From Oscillospiraceae bacterium (GTDB taxonomy: Bacteria > Bacillota > Clostridia > Oscillospirales > Oscillospiraceae), in contig JAFTVV010000024.1 in assembly GCA_017465625.1 (NCBI GenBank), positions 1-48,977 on the forward strand: a stretch of DNA of 48,977 nt, in the 5' to 3' direction. How positions within the stretch are numbered: position 1 is the stretch's first letter; each line of letters begins with the position of its first letter. Under the pieces are notes generated by a model that was not told the origin of the DNA, did no database searches, and saw only the letters and a list, made by a program, of their open reading frames with translations. Positions 31,679 through 38,965 of the stretch are shown piece after piece. Position numbers and translations under genes: made by a program.

Positions 31679-33772
31679 ATGAAAATGGTATCCGATTATT
31701 TTGGCTGTTTGGTCTTTGACCAGCGGCAAATGAAAGCAAGACTGAGCCCGGAGGTTTATCAGTCTTTGCACAATACCATCGAGCAAGGCACAAAGCTGGA
31801 CTCCGGTGTTGCCAACGCTGTGGCAACAGCGATGATGGAATGGGCCATTGAGCACGGTGCGACCCATTTTACCCACTGGTTTCAACCCCTCACCGGTATC
31901 ACCGCAGAAAAGCACGACAGCTTTATTCTGCCCTCTGCCGATGGCGGCGTGATTATGGATTTTTCCGGCAAGGAGCTGATTAAGGGCGAGTCGGATGCCT
32001 CCAGCTTCCCCTCCGGTGGTCTGCGTGCTACCTTTGAAGCCCGTGGATACACCGCCTGGGACCCCACCTCCTATGCCTTCATTAAGGGCAATACTTTGTG
32101 TATTCCCACCGCGTTTTGCTCCTACGGCGGTGAAGCGCTGGATGCAAAAACACCTCTGCTTCGCTCTATGGAGGCGCTGAACCGTCAGGCTATGCGCATT
32201 TTGAAGCTTTTCGGCAACGAAGAGGTCAAATGCGTCCACACCTGCACCGGACCGGAGCAGGAATACTTCCTGATTCCCAAGGAGCTGTATAAACAGCGCA
32301 AGGATTTGGTTTACACCGGCAGAACCCTATTCGGCGCAAAGCCGCCCAAAGGGCAGGAAATGGACGACCATTACTACGGTGTCATCAAGCCCCGTGTAGC
32401 GGCCTTTATGCAGGATTTGGATGAAGAGCTGTGGAAGCTGGGCGTTTCCGCCAAAACGGAGCACAACGAGGTTGCCCCCTGTCAGCACGAGCTGGCACCG
32501 GTTTATACCACCACCAACATTGCCACCGACCACAATCAGCTGACTATGGAGATTATGCAGAAGGTGGCCGCAAAGCACGGACTGGTCTGCCTGCTCCACG
32601 AAAAGCCCTTTGCCTGCGTCAACGGCTCCGGCAAGCACAACAACTGGTCCATTGCCACCGATACCGGTGTCAATCTGCTGTCCCCCGGTGAGACCCCCTA
32701 TGAAAACGCCCAGTTTTTGCTGTTTTTGTGTGCGGTACTCAAGGCCGTGGACGACTATCAGGATTTACTACGTATTTCTGTGGCTTCTGCCGGCAACGAC
32801 CATCGTTTGGGCGCAAATGAAGCGCCTCCGGCAGTGGTTTCCGTATTCCTTGGGGATGAGCTGCAGGGCATTCTGGATGCCATTGAGAGCGATACACCCT
32901 ATTACGGGATGAAGAAAAAGACTATGAAGCTGGGCGTGGACGTTTTGCCCTGTTTCCCTCAGGATACCACCGACCGCAACCGCACCTCGCCGCTGGCCTT
33001 TACCGGTAACAAGTTTGAGTTCCGTATGCTGGGCGCTTCCAACTCCATCGCCAGCGCCAATGTGATGCTCAATACCGCTGTTGCCGAGTCTCTGAAAATT
33101 TACGCTGACCGTCTGGAAGGCGCAGAGGACTTTGAAAACGCGCTGCATCAGATGATCAAAAAAACCATCAAGGATCACAAGCGCATCATTTTCAACGGCA
33201 ACGGCTACGACGATGCGTGGATTGCAGAGGCCGAACGTCGGGGACTGTCCAACTATCCCACAACCCCCGACTGCCTGATGCACACACTGGACGACAAGAA
33301 TGTGCAGATGCTCACCGCCCACAAGGTGCTCAGCTACACAGAGCTGTGCTCCCGTTGTGAAATTCAGCTGGAAAACTACTGCAAAACCGTGATTATTGAA
33401 GCAAACACCATGGTGGATATGGCGCGGCGGCAAATTTTGCCGGCAATCCGGGAATATACCACAGAGCTTGCCAACACATTGGCCGTCAAAAAGGCCGTTT
33501 CTGCCACCGTTGCCTGCGGTTACGAAAGCAAGCTGCTGGAAAAGCTTTCCGCACTTTCCGATCAAATTGCAGACAAGGCCGATGCGCTGCAGCAGGCAGT
33601 CGCCAATCTGAGCAAAACAGAGGGTGTGGTACAGGAGGCCTGCGCCATTCGTGACAACGTGCTGACCGCAATGGCACAGCTTCGTTTGTCTGCCGACGAG
33701 GCAGAGACGGCAACGGCAGAAAAATACTGGCCCTTCCCCACCTACGGCGAGCTGCTTTTCAGCGCGGAATAA
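31679..33772 (+). CDS. glnN: Glutamine synthetase type III
   Basis: GSIII makes glutamine from glutamate, ammonia and ATP and works as a double-ring dodecamer. The 697-residue length is typical of this class, much longer than GlnA (about 450). Visible features are the N-terminal [48 protein letters not shown]-type region near residue 110, the metal site CTGPEQEYF, and [25 protein letters not shown] and [16 protein letters not shown] of the catalytic domain. GSIII has no adenylylation site, so control is expected at transcription or leader level. AAGGGAG lies about 9 nt before the ATG. Confidence 0.96.
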   Translation: MKMVSDYFGCLVFDQRQMKARLSPEVYQSLHNTIEQGTKLDSGVANAVATAMMEWAIEHGATHFTHWFQPLTGITAEKHDSFILPSADGGVIMDFSGKELIKGESDASSFPSGGLRATFEARGYTAWDPTSYAFIKGNTLCIPTAFCSYGGEALDAKTPLLRSMEALNRQAMRILKLFGNEEVKCVHTCTGPEQEYFLIPKELYKQRKDLVYTGRTLFGAKPPKGQEMDDHYYGVIKPRVAAFMQDLDEELWKLGVSAKTEHNEVAPCQHELAPVYTTTNIATDHNQLTMEIMQKVAAKHGLVCLLHEKPFACVNGSGKHNNWSIATDTGVNLLSPGETPYENAQFLLFLCAVLKAVDDYQDLLRISVASAGNDHRLGANEAPPAVVSVFLGDELQGILDAIESDTPYYGMKKKTMKLGVDVLPCFPQDTTDRNRTSPLAFTGNKFEFRMLGASNSIASANVMLNTAVAESLKIYADRLEGAEDFENALHQMIKKTIKDHKRIIFNGNGYDDAWIAEAERRGLSNYPTTPDCLMHTLDDKNVQMLTAHKVLSYTELCSRCEIQLENYCKTVIIEANTMVDMARRQILPAIREYTTELANTLAVKKAVSATVACGYESKLLEKLSALSDQIADKADALQQAVANLSKTEGVVQEACAIRDNVLTAMAQLRLSADEAETATAEKYWPFPTYGELLFSAE

Positions 33773-33889
33773 GCGAAAACGTCCAATAGGATCTGTAGGT
33801 GCGACGATCATCCGCCCGAATTTTCATAATCTGTCGGCATTGCCGACACCGCTTTTATTCTTTTCCTGAGGTGACCGCAGTCAATATAT
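33773..33889. other. Spacer downstream of glnN
   Basis: I see no gene. A decayed GGGCGGATGAT-type palindrome is recognisable near 33795-33825. TCCTGAGGTGACCGC near 33866 is shared with the 8690 region. Confidence 0.4.
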
Positions 33890-34214
33890 AAAAACCGTAC
33901 AAACCTGCGCAAATAGTGCAGATTTGGGCAGTGCGCCATAGTGATAAATTGCCTGAAAAGGCGTGGATTTCCCCAGCATTTCACCAAAATCCTTTAAAAT
34001 CCACAAAGGATTCCCGCAGAATTTTGGCTCATCCTGAGAAAATCCCCATCCTTTTCAGGTGCTGCACAGTTTTGAAGTGGTAACTTTTTTGGTTAACAAA
34101 CAATAAAAATCCCGGAATGCTGGCGCATTTCGGGATTTTTTTGTGCGGTTAAGCGGAAAAGGGACCGTTCAAAACCATTTTATCACTATGGTGCACTGCC
34201 CTTGTACGGTTTTT
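33890..34214. mobile_element. Nested inverted-repeat element (MITE-like) with internal hairpin and terminator
   Basis: The terminal repeats pair in two blocks. AAAAACCGTACAA (33890-33902) pairs with 34202-34214, and GGGCAGTGC(G/A)CCATAGTGATAAA (33926-33948) pairs with 34179-34201 with one mismatch. A 23-base insert separates the blocks on the left only. Inside, CCTGAAAAGG (33952-33961) pairs with 34050-34059, CCAAAAT (33984-33990) with 34021-34027, and CCTTT with AAAGG in the centre. No coding region is seen. It could be a non-autonomous transposon or encode a structured RNA. Confidence 0.65.
34104..34142 (+). terminator. Intrinsic terminator inside the inverted-repeat element
   Basis: ATCCCGGAATG and CATTTCGGGAT pair (one G-T pair) around CTGGCG, followed by seven T residues; the left side has a run of A. 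It does not follow any protein gene on either strand, so it may end a small RNA made from the element. Confidence 0.8.
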
Positions 34215-34220
34215 TATTCC

Positions 34221-34243
34221 GGGCACCCGAGGACGGGTGCCCC
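34221..34243. repeat. GGGCACCCG-class palindrome
   Basis: GGGCACCCGAGGACGGGTGCCC followed by CCTACGATTT; same class as 13739-13763. It lies between the inverted-repeat element and the lipoprotein gene stop. Confidence 0.7.
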
Positions 34244-34276
34244 TACGATTTAAAATATGAGGTTATGTCCTTACAT

Positions 34277-34846
34277 TTATTCTGCGTTGGCAGAGGGTTT
34301 TACGCTGGCAAGGATCGCCAAAACATCTTCATCCTCCAGGGAAATGGTGCCGCCCTCGGTCTCCAAGTAAATAGAAGCCTGGAATTGATGCGCGCCGTCC
34401 TCAGCGATCAGAATGGCCATCAGGCCGTAATCGGTGGTGGTAAAGCCCGTCCAGGTGTAGGGACCGCACACGATGGGGTCCAGCTCCTGTACGTCCTCGT
34501 ACCAATCCTCCAAACCGCCCATCATCTCGGTGTCCGGTCCGTAATAGTCGATGCGCACAAAGGGCTTGCTCAGCAGGTCAAAGTCGCTCTTTGCGTCCTT
34601 GCATACAGAAATAACGTCGGGGTCGGTAGCGCCCTCTTCCTCAGCAAACACATCTACCTGCGGGATCGCCATCCAGCCCTTGGGCACAAGCACCTGTACA
34701 TTACCGGCATCATAGGTCTCGCCTGCTACTGTAGTGCCTCCTTCATTGCCGGAAGGTGTGCCTTTGTCGCCGGACTTGCCGCCACAGCCTGCCAGTACTG
34801 CCACACATAAGCACAGGGTTAAGAGCAATGCTAAAATCTTTTTCAT
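34277..34846 (-). CDS. Lipoprotein of unknown function
   Basis: The 189-residue lipoprotein has a signal peptide with lipobox LAGC (C21). A Gly/Ser/Thr-rich linker (GGKSGDKGTPSGNEGGTT) follows, then a compact domain beginning NVQVLVPKGWMAIPQVD. The 'VPKGW' opening and alternating strands suggest a small alpha-beta domain like those of PsbP/Mog1-type lipoproteins, where such sequences form the first strand; this is a weak structural guess. AAAGGA lies 9 nt before the ATG. It stands alone, with no identifiable operon partner. Confidence 0.8.
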   Translation of the reverse strand: MKKILALLLTLCLCVAVLAGCGGKSGDKGTPSGNEGGTTVAGETYDAGNVQVLVPKGWMAIPQVDVFAEEEGATDPDVISVCKDAKSDFDLLSKPFVRIDYYGPDTEMMGGLEDWYEDVQELDPIVCGPYTWTGFTTTDYGLMAILIAEDGAHQFQASIYLETEGGTISLEDEDVLAILASVKPSANAE

Positions 34847-35270
34847 ATTGATTCATCCTTTCATTCCTGATTTTTAGCTTTTGTCAGTACAGTTGTCACG
34901 GCAATACCCGAACCTACACTTATAAGATGCACAAGGGAAACGACAGCCGGGTGCAGAAGCACCGTTGCCTGATTTTTGGAATCACCTGTGGTAAAATAAG
35001 CGTGAGGAGCATTGCCCTGCACCTATAATATTTTATATGAATATCCCTAAATTGTCCCCATCCTTTTCCCGTAAAAAAGTATGGGAACGCAATAATTTTT
35101 TCAAAAAAGATGGGATTGGGCGATACACACTGAAATTCCACAGTAAAAATCTGTACGGGAAGCTGACTGCTCGCTCCCGCAAGCAACTAGTGCAGCTACA
35201 GAAGCAAAGCGCCTCCGGACATAATTCAGATATCATAAAAAAACGGCGATGTGCAGGCGCGTTTTTCGTG
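34847..35270. other. Gene-free stretch
   Basis: I see no convincing gene or repeat. A plus-strand open frame begins near 35037 but runs through the tRNA promoter and the tRNA and has no SD. The sequence is more A/T-rich than its surroundings and could be decayed coding sequence. Confidence 0.4.
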
Positions 35271-35299
35271 TTGACAAATCGGAGTTTTATAGGTATAAT
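35271..35299 (+). promoter_or_regulatory. tRNA-Leu promoter
   Basis: Perfect consensus: TTGACA (35271-35276), 17-bp spacer, TATAAT (35294-35299), 12 bases before the tRNA 5' end. Confidence 0.9.
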
Positions 35300-35311
35300 A
35301 TTTGAGCAACT

Positions 35312-35394
35312 GCGAGAGTGTTGGAATGGTAGACAAGCACGTTTGAGGTGCGTGTGGTTTCGCCGTGTGGGTTCGAGTCCCATCTCTCGCACCA
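35312..35394 (+). tRNA. tRNA-Leu (anticodon GAG)
   Basis: The 83-base gene folds as a class II tRNA. The acceptor GCGAGAG pairs with CTCTCGC, the anticodon stem is CACGT/GCGTG around loop TTGAGGT with anticodon GAG, there is an extended variable arm, and the T arm contains GGTTCGAGTCC. The 3' CCA is encoded (35392-35394). GAG reads CUC and CUU leucine codons. It is a single tRNA with its own consensus promoter and terminator. Confidence 0.96.
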
Positions 35395-35396
35395 AA

Positions 35397-35432
35397 AGAA
35401 AAAGCAGACCAAAAGGTCTGCTTTTTCTTTTG
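35397..35432 (+). terminator. tRNA-Leu terminator
   Basis: AGAAAAAGCAGACC and its inverse form a stem with an AAAA loop, ending in TTTTTCTTTT. It starts 3 bases after the CCA end. Confidence 0.9.
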
Positions 35433-35436
35433 GTGC

Positions 35437-35606
35437 AGCTATATTCGCCTTCGGCTAGTTATATTGGCTTACACCAGTTATATTTGCTTCGCAAGTTATA
35501 TTGCCCTACGGGCAGCTTTGGAGGCGAATATAATATAACTGCTGCGTAGCAGCAATATAACTTTCACATTGTGAAAATATAACTCCGGCAAAGCCGGAAT
35601 ATAACT
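35437..35606. repeat. AGTTATATT-linked hairpin array
   Basis: Four linkers read AGTTATATT or AGCTATATT (35437, 35457, 35476, 35494), then after a central segment (about 35514-35526) four read AATATAACT (35532, 35554, 35576, 35598). Each gap between linkers is a short perfect hairpin, for example GCCC-TAC-GGGC, CTGCT-GCGT-AGCAG, TTTCAC-ATT-GTGAAA and TCCGGC-AAA-GCCGGA. Hairpin sequences are all different, but linker sequence and spacing are constant. Left and right linkers are reverse complements, so the whole array could also fold as one branched structure. Confidence 0.85.
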
Positions 35607-35634
35607 TGAAACTGCATAGTGTTATTTATATAAT
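35606..35634 (+). promoter_or_regulatory. Promoter at the edge of the hairpin array
   Basis: TTGAAA (35606-35611), 17-bp spacer, TATAAT (35629-35634). It would drive the orphan gene at 35756 with a 5' leader of about 115 bases. Confidence 0.65.
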
Positions 35635-35755
35635 AATACAGAGAGCAGCGCTGTGTGTTGATTGGAAGGATAAAAATCCTTACTATCTTGCGCCACTCTA
35701 TGTAAAACCGCGCCACCGGGGTTTGAGTATTTCTAAACGAAAGGAAGATTTGGAA

Positions 35756-36166
35756 ATGTATTTTAAAGGCGATATTGTGATTACTGATCCTATGTACATC
35801 ATCAAAAACGAAGAAGACTGGCATCGTTGTGAATACGGAGAAAAACTTGAAGCACTTGATATTTTTACCTATATCACCGCTGGGAACGGAGACGAGTTCG
35901 GTTCTGATATTGTCTCTTTAGATACCCATGAAAGTTTAGGCGAATTTTGCTCAGACTCCTGTATGGTTTCTGTTATGCTGTTGAGTGAGGTCCGTCAGTA
36001 TAATCCTGATTTTGACAAGGGCCTTGGGGAGTATTGCTACACGATCATCCAGGCTTTCGACGGAGAAGTTCAACTTGTCGAAATGGAAGAATGTGATGAT
36101 AACGGTCAAAGATTATATTTTATTGGAAAAGGCAATAAGAATTTTAGAACAGACTTCTTTGAGTAA
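35756..36166 (+). CDS. Hypothetical acidic protein
   Basis: The 136-residue cytoplasmic protein has no signal peptide or membrane segment. It opens MYFKGDIVITDPMYI, reminiscent of small 'GD-x-V-x-DPxYI' proteins of unknown function found sporadically in Clostridia, then EEDWHRCEYGEKLEALDI, and is rich in Asp and Glu. I do not recognise a named family. The frame continues 50 codons upstream into the promoter; the AAGGA about 10 nt before 35756 and the typical opening favour this start. Codon use is more A/T-rich than in neighbouring genes, and it lies between a tRNA with repeat array and convergent lipoprotein gene, suggesting transfer. Confidence 0.75.
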   Translation: MYFKGDIVITDPMYIIKNEEDWHRCEYGEKLEALDIFTYITAGNGDEFGSDIVSLDTHESLGEFCSDSCMVSVMLLSEVRQYNPDFDKGLGEYCYTIIQAFDGEVQLVEMEECDDNGQRLYFIGKGNKNFRTDFFE

Positions 36167-36223
36167 CCCGCAATCTGTCGATCACAATACCTTAAATACG
36201 TAAAACAAATATTGCATCATACA

Positions 36224-36258
36224 CAAAAAGACCGCTGGTAATTCAGCGGTCTTTTTTA
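36224..36258. terminator. Bidirectional terminator
   Basis: AGACCGCTG and CAGCGGTCT form a 9-bp stem with a 6-nt loop, followed by TTTTTT on the plus strand and preceded by a run of A, so it serves both the orphan gene and the convergent lipoprotein gene. Confidence 0.88.
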
Positions 36259-36267
36259 TTGGGGATA

Positions 36268-36690
36268 TTATTTGTCACCCGCAACGATGGATGCCAGCAG
36301 ATCGCCGTCTTCTTCACAGACATCGACCTGGTAGTACTCCAGCTCGGGCAGATCCTTCTGCATCATTTCCAGTGCAGACTCGAATGTGCCGGACAGAGCG
36401 CTGTATGCCTCTTTCATAGCAGTCTTCTGCTCTGCAGGAACATTGTCCAAGCCGTGGATGTTAAGAGAGATTACAAAGCCCATACCCTTGACTTCGATGT
36501 CGGAATCGCAGGACAGACCGGCGCTGGCAGCAAAGCTCTGCTCCATAGAGCTCAGCAGATCTGCCTTGTTTTCTGCCACATACTCCTTGATTTTGGAGTT
36601 ATCCGCATCAGCTTTGTCGCTGCCGCCGCAAGCAGCCAGAGAGAACACCAGCATCAGGCTCAAAAGTAATGCAAAAATCTTTTTCATCAT
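36268..36690 (-). CDS. DUF4854-type lipoprotein
   Basis: The 140-residue lipoprotein has a signal peptide with lipobox LAAC (C21) followed by GGSDKADADN. The mature domain starts with IKEYVAENKADLLSSME, continues with an amphipathic helix near VPAEQKTAMKEAYSAL and ends in strands around YYQVDVCEEDGDLLASIV. This matches the DUF4854 pattern common in gut Firmicutes; function is unknown. Two adjacent ATGs are possible with AAGGAGGTGA just upstream; the first gives 6-nt spacing. A consensus promoter precedes it and a bidirectional terminator follows. Confidence 0.82.
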   Translation of the reverse strand: MMKKIFALLLSLMLVFSLAACGGSDKADADNSKIKEYVAENKADLLSSMEQSFAASAGLSCDSDIEVKGMGFVISLNIHGLDNVPAEQKTAMKEAYSALSGTFESALEMMQKDLPELEYYQVDVCEEDGDLLASIVAGDK

Positions 36691-36710
36691 TTTTCACCTC
36701 CTTTTCTCAA

Positions 36711-36739
36711 ATTATACTCCTTATTCACAGATGCGTCAA
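36711..36739 (-). promoter_or_regulatory. Promoter for the DUF4854 lipoprotein gene
   Basis: On the minus strand, TTGACG (36739-36734), 17-bp spacer, TATAAT (36716-36711). Confidence 0.8.
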
Positions 36740-36771
36740 GTCAAAATCAAGGGTTTTTATTGGTATCATAT

Positions 36772-37542
36772 TTACGACAGCTCTGTGAGGGGTGCAAAGC
36801 GGTAACCCAGATCCTTCCAACGGGTCAGCAGTTCGTCTAATATTTGGGCGTTGGTGGCAGAAGTAGCGTGGAGCAGGATTACTGCCCCGTTATGGGTACG
36901 GGGTAACAGCTTGGAAAAGGCGTAATCCCGTGTGGGCTGTTGTTTGTTGTCCCAGTCGGCATAAGCCAGACTCCAAAACACCGTGGTATACCCCATTTGC
37001 TTTGCCATTTTCAGATTTTCCTCGCTGTACACACCCTGCGGCGGTCGATAAAATTTCGGCAGTTCCTTTCCCGTAATCTCCCGAAACAGGTCTTCCACCC
37101 CCTGAAGCTGTGCCCCGAAAGACTGCAAATCCCCAATTTCGCTCATATTGGGATGGGTCATCGTGTGGTTGCACACCAAATGCCCCTCTGCCACCATTTG
37201 CCGCACCAAGTCCCCGTTGCGCTTCAAATAGTCCCCTACCAGAAAGAAAGCGGCAGGTACGCGGTGCTTTTTCAGGGTCTGCAGAATCTCAGCGGTATGT
37301 CCGTTTTCGTAGCCTGCATCAAAAGTCAGATAAAGCACCTTTTCGTCCCGGTTTCCCACAAAATAGGCATCATACTGTTTTAGCTGCTGCGTACTTGCCG
37401 GTCCGGAGGGCTGAAGCCCTTCTCCCGTAAAATGCAGTCCCCAGGCGGCCGTAGGAATGGCGGTGGGGATCAACTGTCCAACCGCCAGTAAAATCACCCC
37501 AACGATACCGCCAATCACAATCCAAAGATTCCGTTTACTCAA
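36772..37542 (-). CDS. pdaA: Polysaccharide deacetylase, PdaA-like
   Basis: PdaA-type enzymes de-N-acetylate muramic acid in spore cortex peptidoglycan as the first step to muramic delta-lactam. The protein (about 256 residues) has one N-terminal membrane or signal helix (WIVIGGIVGVILLAVGQL) and a NodB-homology domain: TFDAGYENG (motif 1, PdaA-style), HTMTHPNMS (metal His pair), YRPPQGVYSE (motif 3), FWSLAYADWD, and LLHAT (motif 5). AGGAGG is 8 nt from a TTG at 37542 but only 2 nt from the ATG at 37548, so TTG is favoured; the ATG or a start at 37593 remain possible. It suggests sporulation ability. Confidence 0.88.
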   Translation of the reverse strand: MSKRNLWIVIGGIVGVILLAVGQLIPTAIPTAAWGLHFTGEGLQPSGPASTQQLKQYDAYFVGNRDEKVLYLTFDAGYENGHTAEILQTLKKHRVPAAFFLVGDYLKRNGDLVRQMVAEGHLVCNHTMTHPNMSEIGDLQSFGAQLQGVEDLFREITGKELPKFYRPPQGVYSEENLKMAKQMGYTTVFWSLAYADWDNKQQPTRDYAFSKLLPRTHNGAVILLHATSATNAQILDELLTRWKDLGYRFAPLTELS

Positions 37543-37610
37543 ACCCATCCCCTCCTGCTCCACTTTATGCGCGCAATGGGAATATATGTCCACCCATAGG
37601 GTATCAAGCC

Positions 37611-37639
37611 TTGACTTTAAGGCTAAAATAGAATATATT
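37611..37639 (+). promoter_or_regulatory. Promoter for the peptidase-phosphatase unit
   Basis: TTGACT (37611-37616), 17-bp spacer, TATATT (37634-37639), about 43 bp before the ATG. Confidence 0.7.
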
Positions 37640-37681
37640 ATGCTTGTAGATATGGCAATTTTTTAGGGAGGAGATATTTTA

Positions 37682-38209
37682 ATGACTGCCGACACAACAA
37701 AAATGTCTCCCACCGGTATAACCAATGCAGAAAACGCCCTGCGGGATATGCAGGAAATCGGTGCGTATCACTCCCTGACTTTAGGCGTCAGTATGCGGCC
37801 GATGCTGCGGCAGGAACGGGATATTGTGGTGATCGAGCCTGTTCGCCGTCCCCTGAAAAAGAACGATGTGCCCCTGTACCGCCGTGAAAATTACGATCTG
37901 CTGGTTCTGCACCGCATTTTGGAGGTGCGGGAGGATTGTTATGTGATCCGCGGTGACAATACCTATAAAAAAGAGTATGTGCCGAAGGACTATGTTTTGG
38001 GCGTGCTGACCGGCTTTTACCGCAACAAGAAAAAGAAGGTCGATTGTGAAAAAAGCATAGGCTACAAGCTCTATGTCTTTATGATTACACACACTTACGG
38101 TCTGCGCTATTTATGGAAGATCAAAGTGCGTCCGTTTTTAGTGCGCATTGTGCGCAAATTCATTAAACGAAAGCCAAAGGAGACTAACCATGAGAAAACC
38201 GGTGATTGA
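37682..38209 (+). CDS. S24/S26-fold signal-peptidase-like protein
   Basis: The 175-residue protein carries the S26 core: LTLGVSMRPMLR with the nucleophile Ser, then DIVVIEP, and a late LVLHRILEVREDCYVIRGDN box. The His in LHRI occupies the place used by Ser-His (SipW/ER-type) signal peptidases; a Lys of the bacterial Ser-Lys dyad is not obvious. Unusually, there is no N-terminal membrane anchor; the C-terminus (YKLYVFMITHTYGLRYLWKIKVRPFLVRIVRKFIKRK) is hydrophobic-basic and may associate with the membrane. It overlaps the PAP2 gene by 20 nt. The substrate is unknown; it is probably not the general signal peptidase. Confidence 0.8.
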   Translation: MTADTTKMSPTGITNAENALRDMQEIGAYHSLTLGVSMRPMLRQERDIVVIEPVRRPLKKNDVPLYRRENYDLLVLHRILEVREDCYVIRGDNTYKKEYVPKDYVLGVLTGFYRNKKKKVDCEKSIGYKLYVFMITHTYGLRYLWKIKVRPFLVRIVRKFIKRKPKETNHEKTGD

Positions 38210-38909
38210 TTACCGGAAGGTGCGCCTTTCCAACATCACAGGCCCTGAATTTCGCCATCTGTTTTACTTCGTGGGCTGGATTGTTTATTTGCAGATGTTC
38301 GCCTGGACCGAACGGAATATCGACCCCTTAAAGTGCTGGGTGGCTTATTCCCCGCTGGATTCCAAAATCCCTTTTAACGAATGGTTTATCATTCCCTACG
38401 TGTCCTGGTATATCCTGATGTGGTTTGCCATCTTCTACTTCCTTTTGTATAAGGTGGATACCTTTAAAGGGATGTCCAAATACATTTTGTTCTGCCAAAT
38501 CGTGGCGATCATCAGCTACGTATGGTTCCCCAGCCGTCAGGATTTACGGCCTGCCGGTCTGTGGCAGGAGCACCCCCTCCACGCTGTTTCGGAATTCCCC
38601 CGAAGCAATATTGCCACCTGGGCGGTCAAGGTGCTTTATACCACCGATACCAACACCGGCGTATGTCCCTCTCTGCACGTCGCATACTCTTTGGCGGTTG
38701 CCTCCGCCTGGGGAAAAGACCCCACTGCCAGAAAATGGGTAAAAGCCACCATCTGGGTATGGGGCATTCTCATCTGCATCTCCACCGTGTTTGTCAAACA
38801 GCACTCTGTAGTGGACGTATTTGCCGCACTGGTGATGTGCATCTTCGCAGAGTTGATCGCCTTCTGGCCCTACTGGAAAAAGAAGTTCCGTAACCGATTC
38901 GCAAAATAA
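38190..38909 (+). CDS. PAP2-superfamily membrane phosphatase
   Basis: The 239-residue polytopic protein has about six membrane segments. PAP2 motif 2 is CPSLHVAYSLA (PSxxH) and motif 3 is VFVKQHSVVDVFA (HxxxD); motif 1 is reduced. It is related to membrane phosphatases acting on lipid phosphates or pyrophosphates such as phosphatidylglycerol phosphate or undecaprenyl pyrophosphate, or to inositol phosphoryltransferases. AAAGGAG lies 7 nt before the ATG at 38190, inside the end of the peptidase gene, so the two are coupled. A GGGCGG palindrome separates it from the next gene. Confidence 0.86.
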   Translation: MRKPVIDYRKVRLSNITGPEFRHLFYFVGWIVYLQMFAWTERNIDPLKCWVAYSPLDSKIPFNEWFIIPYVSWYILMWFAIFYFLLYKVDTFKGMSKYILFCQIVAIISYVWFPSRQDLRPAGLWQEHPLHAVSEFPRSNIATWAVKVLYTTDTNTGVCPSLHVAYSLAVASAWGKDPTARKWVKATIWVWGILICISTVFVKQHSVVDVFAALVMCIFAELIAFWPYWKKKFRNRFAK

Positions 38910-38920
38910 TATCAGTATTC

Positions 38921-38941
38921 GGGGCGGATGATATCCGCCCC
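38921..38941. repeat. GGGCGG-class palindrome
   Basis: GGGGCGGATGATATCCGCCCC, a near-perfect palindrome between the PAP2 and sulfatase genes; same class as 8623-8640 and 16566-16583. Confidence 0.7.
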
Positions 38942-38965
38942 GTCCCATTTAGAAGGATTGTAAAA

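Noticed and set aside
33926-34142. 6S RNA gene
   Set aside because: Overall shape is suggestive, but I cannot confirm the closing stem and central bubble consensus, and the terminal inverted repeats favour a mobile element.
35033-35395. 120-residue minus-strand frame reading MGLEPTRRNHTHL-like sequence
   Set aside because: This is the well-known false translation of the antisense strand of a tRNA-Leu gene.
35037-35549. 170-residue plus-strand frame starting MNIPKLSPSF
   Set aside because: It has no SD and runs through a consensus tRNA promoter, the tRNA and its terminator.
35437-35606. CRISPR array
   Set aside because: Repeats are only 9 bp, invert at the centre, spacers are 8-13 bp and are themselves palindromes, and no cas gene is present.
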